Shown here: in pieces, positions 61,567 to 64,000 of the stretch | Position numbering within the stretch: position 1 is the first letter of the stretch | Layout: each line of letters starts with the position of its first letter | Source: Arenibacterium halophilum | GTDB taxonomy: Bacteria > Pseudomonadota > Alphaproteobacteria > Rhodobacterales > Rhodobacteraceae | DNA: 64,000 bases | Direction: 5' to 3' | NCBI RefSeq assembly: GCF_005938225.1 | Contig: NZ_VCPC01000001.1 | Coordinates: 744,001 to 808,000 of the forward strand | Notes under the pieces: generated by a model | Databases searched by the model: none | Told to the model about the DNA's origin: nothing | What the model saw: the letters and a program-made list of their open reading frames with translations, nothing else | Translations under genes and position numbers: made by a program

Positions 61567-63039
61567 ATGCGCCGCCTAGGCCGCCGCGCGGTGCTGTTTG
61601 GCTCGGGTGCGGCGCTGGGGGCGTTGGCAACGCGCGCGCTGACGTCTCGCAGCCCGGTGATGCCTGCCACGCTGCCGCCGCCCGGACCCGGTACGCTGAA
61701 CGATGCCAGCGGGCTGTCGGCCACGCCGATCCATCGCCATACCACGATGGTCCAGAGCGGCGACGCGCTGGTTGATGCCATCCGCGCCGAAATGGCCGAG
61801 GCCGCGGCCGAGGGGCGCCCCGTAAACGTCGGCGCCGCGCGGCATTCGATGGGCGGTCAAGCGATCCCCCGCAACGGCCATGCGCTGACCTTCGAAAATG
61901 GCGCGGTCGAACCCGACACGGCAAACGGCACCTATCGCGTCCACGCCGGTGCCCGCTGGTCGCAGGTGATTGCCGCGCTCGACCCGATAGGCTTTTCGCC
62001 CAAGGTCATGCAATCGAACAACGATTTCGGCGTGGCGGCCACCTTCTGCGTCAACGCCCACGGCTGGCCCGTGCCCTTTGGCCCTATGGGCAGCACGGTG
62101 CGCGCCTTTGACATGATCCTCCCATCGGGCGATCTGGTCACCTGCTCGCGCGAGGAAAACGCTGATCTGTTCGCCATGACGATGGGCGGCTACGGGCTGA
62201 CCGGGGCCATTACCGCGCTGACGGTCGAGATGGTGCCGAACCAGCGGCTGGTCGCCGACTTCACACGGATGCCGGCCGAAGAGTTCGGCCCCGCCTTCAC
62301 CACCGCGCTGGCCGACCCAGGCGTGACAATGGCCTATGGCCGGCTGAACGTGGATCACGGCAATTTCTTTCGCGAGGCGCTTATGATCGCCTATCGCCCC
62401 GACGCCGATCAATCCGACCTTCCCGCGGCCTCGGGCTCGGGCGTGATGTCGCATCTGGCGCGGCACATCTATCGCGCACAACTGGGCCGCGAGCCGGTGA
62501 AACGCCTGCGCTGGTTCACCGAAACCACCGTTGGCCCGGCCCTGTCGGCCGCCGCCACGCGCAATTCGCTGATCAACGAACCCGTCGTCACGCTGGACGA
62601 CCGCGACCCGAACCGCACCGACATCCTGCATGAGTACTTTGTCGCGCCCGAACGCTTCCCCGAGTTTCTTGACCTCTGCCGCGCGGTGATCCCGGCCTCG
62701 TATCAGGCGTTCCTGAACGTCACCCTGCGCCACATCGCGCCCGATCCCGAAAGCTGGCTCAGCTATGCGCCGGTGCCCCGCATCGCGGCGGTGATGTCGT
62801 TCAGCCAGGAAATGACGGCCCGGGCCGAGGCCGACATGGCGCGCATGACCCGCACGCTGATCGAAGGCATGATCGAGATCGGCGGCACCTATTACCTGCC
62901 CTATCGCCCGCACGCGACGCAGGGCCAGCTCACCCGCGCCTACCCGCGCGCTGCCGAATTCGCCACCGCCAAACGCGCGCTTGATCCGCAGCTGTTGTTC
63001 CGCAACGCCTTGTGGGATCGGTATATGGAGAGCCTATGA
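61567..63039 (+). CDS. FAD-dependent lactone oxidase family protein (D-arabinono-1,4-lactone oxidase type)
   Basis: This 490-aa protein has a Tat-like N-terminus (RRLGRRAVLFGSGAALGALA) and an FAD-binding PCMH domain. The covalent-flavin histidine is probably in VGAARHSMGGQAIPRNGHAL. It continues with FGVAATFCVNAHGWPVPFG and TMGGYGLTGAITALTVEM. The C-terminal part with NVTLRHIAPDPESWLSYAPV and the end LDPQLLFRNALWDRYM fit the aldonolactone oxidase family. It should oxidise a sugar lactone or alditol outside the cytoplasm. It overlaps the next gene by 4 bp. Confidence 0.85.
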   Translation: MRRLGRRAVLFGSGAALGALATRALTSRSPVMPATLPPPGPGTLNDASGLSATPIHRHTTMVQSGDALVDAIRAEMAEAAAEGRPVNVGAARHSMGGQAIPRNGHALTFENGAVEPDTANGTYRVHAGARWSQVIAALDPIGFSPKVMQSNNDFGVAATFCVNAHGWPVPFGPMGSTVRAFDMILPSGDLVTCSREENADLFAMTMGGYGLTGAITALTVEMVPNQRLVADFTRMPAEEFGPAFTTALADPGVTMAYGRLNVDHGNFFREALMIAYRPDADQSDLPAASGSGVMSHLARHIYRAQLGREPVKRLRWFTETTVGPALSAAATRNSLINEPVVTLDDRDPNRTDILHEYFVAPERFPEFLDLCRAVIPASYQAFLNVTLRHIAPDPESWLSYAPVPRIAAVMSFSQEMTARAEADMARMTRTLIEGMIEIGGTYYLPYRPHATQGQLTRAYPRAAEFATAKRALDPQLLFRNALWDRYMESL

Positions 63040-63440
63040 CCACCTTGCAGAAAATCGCGCTCGGCTATGCCGGGGCGCTGACCTTTGCGGCGCTGCTGAA
63101 CTACATCCCCGGAGTGCGCGACGAAAACGGGTTGTGCCTTGGCTTGTTCGCGCTCGACTGGTTCGATGATGCGCTGCACATCGGCTCGGCGCTGTGGGCA
63201 TTGGGGGCGGCGCTGTGGTCGCATCGCGCGGCGCGGTTCTTCCTGATCGTCTTTGGCGCGCTGTATCTGGGCGATGGCATCTTCGGTTTCTTCACCGGGT
63301 TCGGTTATCTGGATGCGGGCATCTTCATCTATGGCAACTACGGCATGTCCTTCACGCTGGGCCGGGTGCTGTTGAACTTGCCGCACATCGCGCTGGGGGG
63401 CTTTGCGCTCTGGGCCGGGCTGCGACTGGCGCGCGCCTGA
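63036..63440 (+). CDS. small four-helix membrane protein, unknown function
   Basis: This 134-aa protein has four hydrophobic helices (IALGYAGALTFAALLNYIPG, LFALDWFDDALHIGSALWAL, FLIVFGALYLGDGIFGFF and LPHIALGGFALWAGLRLA). It resembles small membrane proteins that may hold heme or quinone, but no such ligands are certain. It overlaps the lactone oxidase gene by 4 bp and the next gene by 1 bp, so it is cotranscribed. It might be the membrane electron acceptor of the oxidase. Confidence 0.75.
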   Translation: MTTLQKIALGYAGALTFAALLNYIPGVRDENGLCLGLFALDWFDDALHIGSALWALGAALWSHRAARFFLIVFGALYLGDGIFGFFTGFGYLDAGIFIYGNYGMSFTLGRVLLNLPHIALGGFALWAGLRLARA

Positions 63441-64000
63441 TGCGGTGGCTCTGGCGGGGTTTGGCGGTGGTGCTGCTGGCGCTTGTCGCGCTGGCGCTGC
63501 CGGTCGGATACGTCGAAACCATGTGCCGCCCCGAAGGCTCCGCGCAGCAACACACCGCCCTGATCGCGCCGGAACACCATCGCCCCGAAGCGCGCACATT
63601 GATGACCTACCCGGAATGGCACATCGTTCATGCCTATGACGATTACGCCCGCACCATCGCGCAGGGCGATCCACATGATTTCGGCTATCTGCGCGCCATC
63701 GGGCAATTCTGGTCGTCGCTCTGCACACTGTCGCGGCAAACCGGCCCGATGGGCGGAATTGACGGCGGCACGCGGCAGATGGTGCATGTGATCGGCGTCA
63801 GCTTTACCGCCGAACTGGCGCTGAAAGCCGCGTATGAAGAAACACTGGGCCGCATCGCTACATGGGTCCGGGGCCCGGACCACGCGCCGCTGGATCGCCT
63901 GTCGGCGCAACAGGCCGCCGATTACGTCGCCTTCCTGCAACAGGTGCCGTGGTACAAATGGGATTTCACCGCGGACCGCGCCGCGCTGAACGCGCAGGCG
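63440..64000 (+). CDS. membrane-anchored protein of unknown function (partial)
   Basis: This gene runs off the right edge after 187 codons. The ATG overlaps the previous stop by one base (TGATG). The N-terminus is one hydrophobic anchor (LAVVLLALVALALPVGYVET) followed by a soluble part with TLMTYPEWHIVHAYDDYART, HDFGYLRAIGQFWSSLCTLS and DYVAFLQQVPWYKWDF. I recognise the type only as conserved in Proteobacteria, without a function. It is translationally coupled to the lactone oxidase and the membrane protein, suggesting a joint role. Confidence 0.75.
   Translation, partial: MRWLWRGLAVVLLALVALALPVGYVETMCRPEGSAQQHTALIAPEHHRPEARTLMTYPEWHIVHAYDDYARTIAQGDPHDFGYLRAIGQFWSSLCTLSRQTGPMGGIDGGTRQMVHVIGVSFTAELALKAAYEETLGRIATWVRGPDHAPLDRLSAQQAADYVAFLQQVPWYKWDFTADRAALNAQA

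Overview
The window is 64 kb of GC-rich, densely coding chromosome from an alphaproteobacterium, most likely a marine Rhodobacteraceae (Roseobacter group) member. Supporting evidence is the thiosulfate-oxidising sox cluster in alphaproteobacterial order, a Zur-controlled znuA/zur-znuC-znuB locus, a PutR-PutA pair with no ribbon-helix-helix domain in PutA, a pcm-tolC-DUF2497 (PopZ-like) set, and the gene string SPOR lipoprotein / D-Ala-D-Ala carboxypeptidase / tmk / holB / tatD / MBL hydrolase. No rRNA, CRISPR array, insertion sequence or prophage was seen. There are three tRNA genes: Leu(TAA), Cys(GCA) and Ser(TGA).

Layout. 1-3.5 kb: sox genes soxV-W-X-Y-Z-A on the minus strand (soxA runs off the left edge) with a divergent soxS and no soxR beside it. 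3.7-5.7 kb: a Tat-exported PhoX-type phosphatase. 5.8-9.0 kb: zinc uptake (znuA, zur, znuC, znuB). 9-13 kb: proline catabolism (putA, putR). 13-26 kb: tRNA-Leu, rhomboid protease, inositol monophosphatase, NADP oxidoreductase, panE, metR/metF, a thioesterase, an HWE kinase, an SDR, a DUF2235 hydrolase, an orphan CoxL-like molybdenum hydroxylase and a ZntB-type transporter. 26-38 kb: valS, nitronate monooxygenase, enoyl-CoA hydratase, two aminotransferases, an MsbA-like ABC exporter, a glycosyltransferase and ygfZ. 38-45 kb: two small secreted proteins, efp, a conserved small protein, cobQ, a PopZ-like protein, tolC and pcm. 45.8-51.3 kb: tRNA-Cys, a DUF3883-like accessory gene and a four-gene arsenic operon (arsR-arsC fusion, arsenic-type GAPDH, arsJ, acr3). 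51.3-54.1 kb: a three-gene group of membrane histidine kinase, isoprenylcysteine-type methyltransferase and FeeM/LuxI-like N-acyltransferase. 54.5-64 kb: tRNA-Ser, the SPOR/dac/tmk/holB/tatD/MBL operon, an AEC transporter, and a lactone-oxidase operon that runs off the right edge.

The most interesting part is 51.27-54.15 kb. An N-acyl amino acid synthase-like enzyme is translationally coupled to a small membrane methyltransferase and follows a multi-pass sensor kinase on the same strand. That is what a synthesis-and-sensing module for a methylated N-acyl amino acid signal would look like. Roseobacters are known to make N-acyl alanine methyl esters, so the link is testable, but it is inference here. 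Other points worth a look are the predicted leaderless, operator-abutting start of the arsR-arsC fusion, three GGTCA iterons at exact 11-bp spacing between soxV and soxS, a dispersed intergenic hairpin repeat present four times, and convergent genes that repeatedly share a 4-bp stop overlap (TTAG/CTAG).
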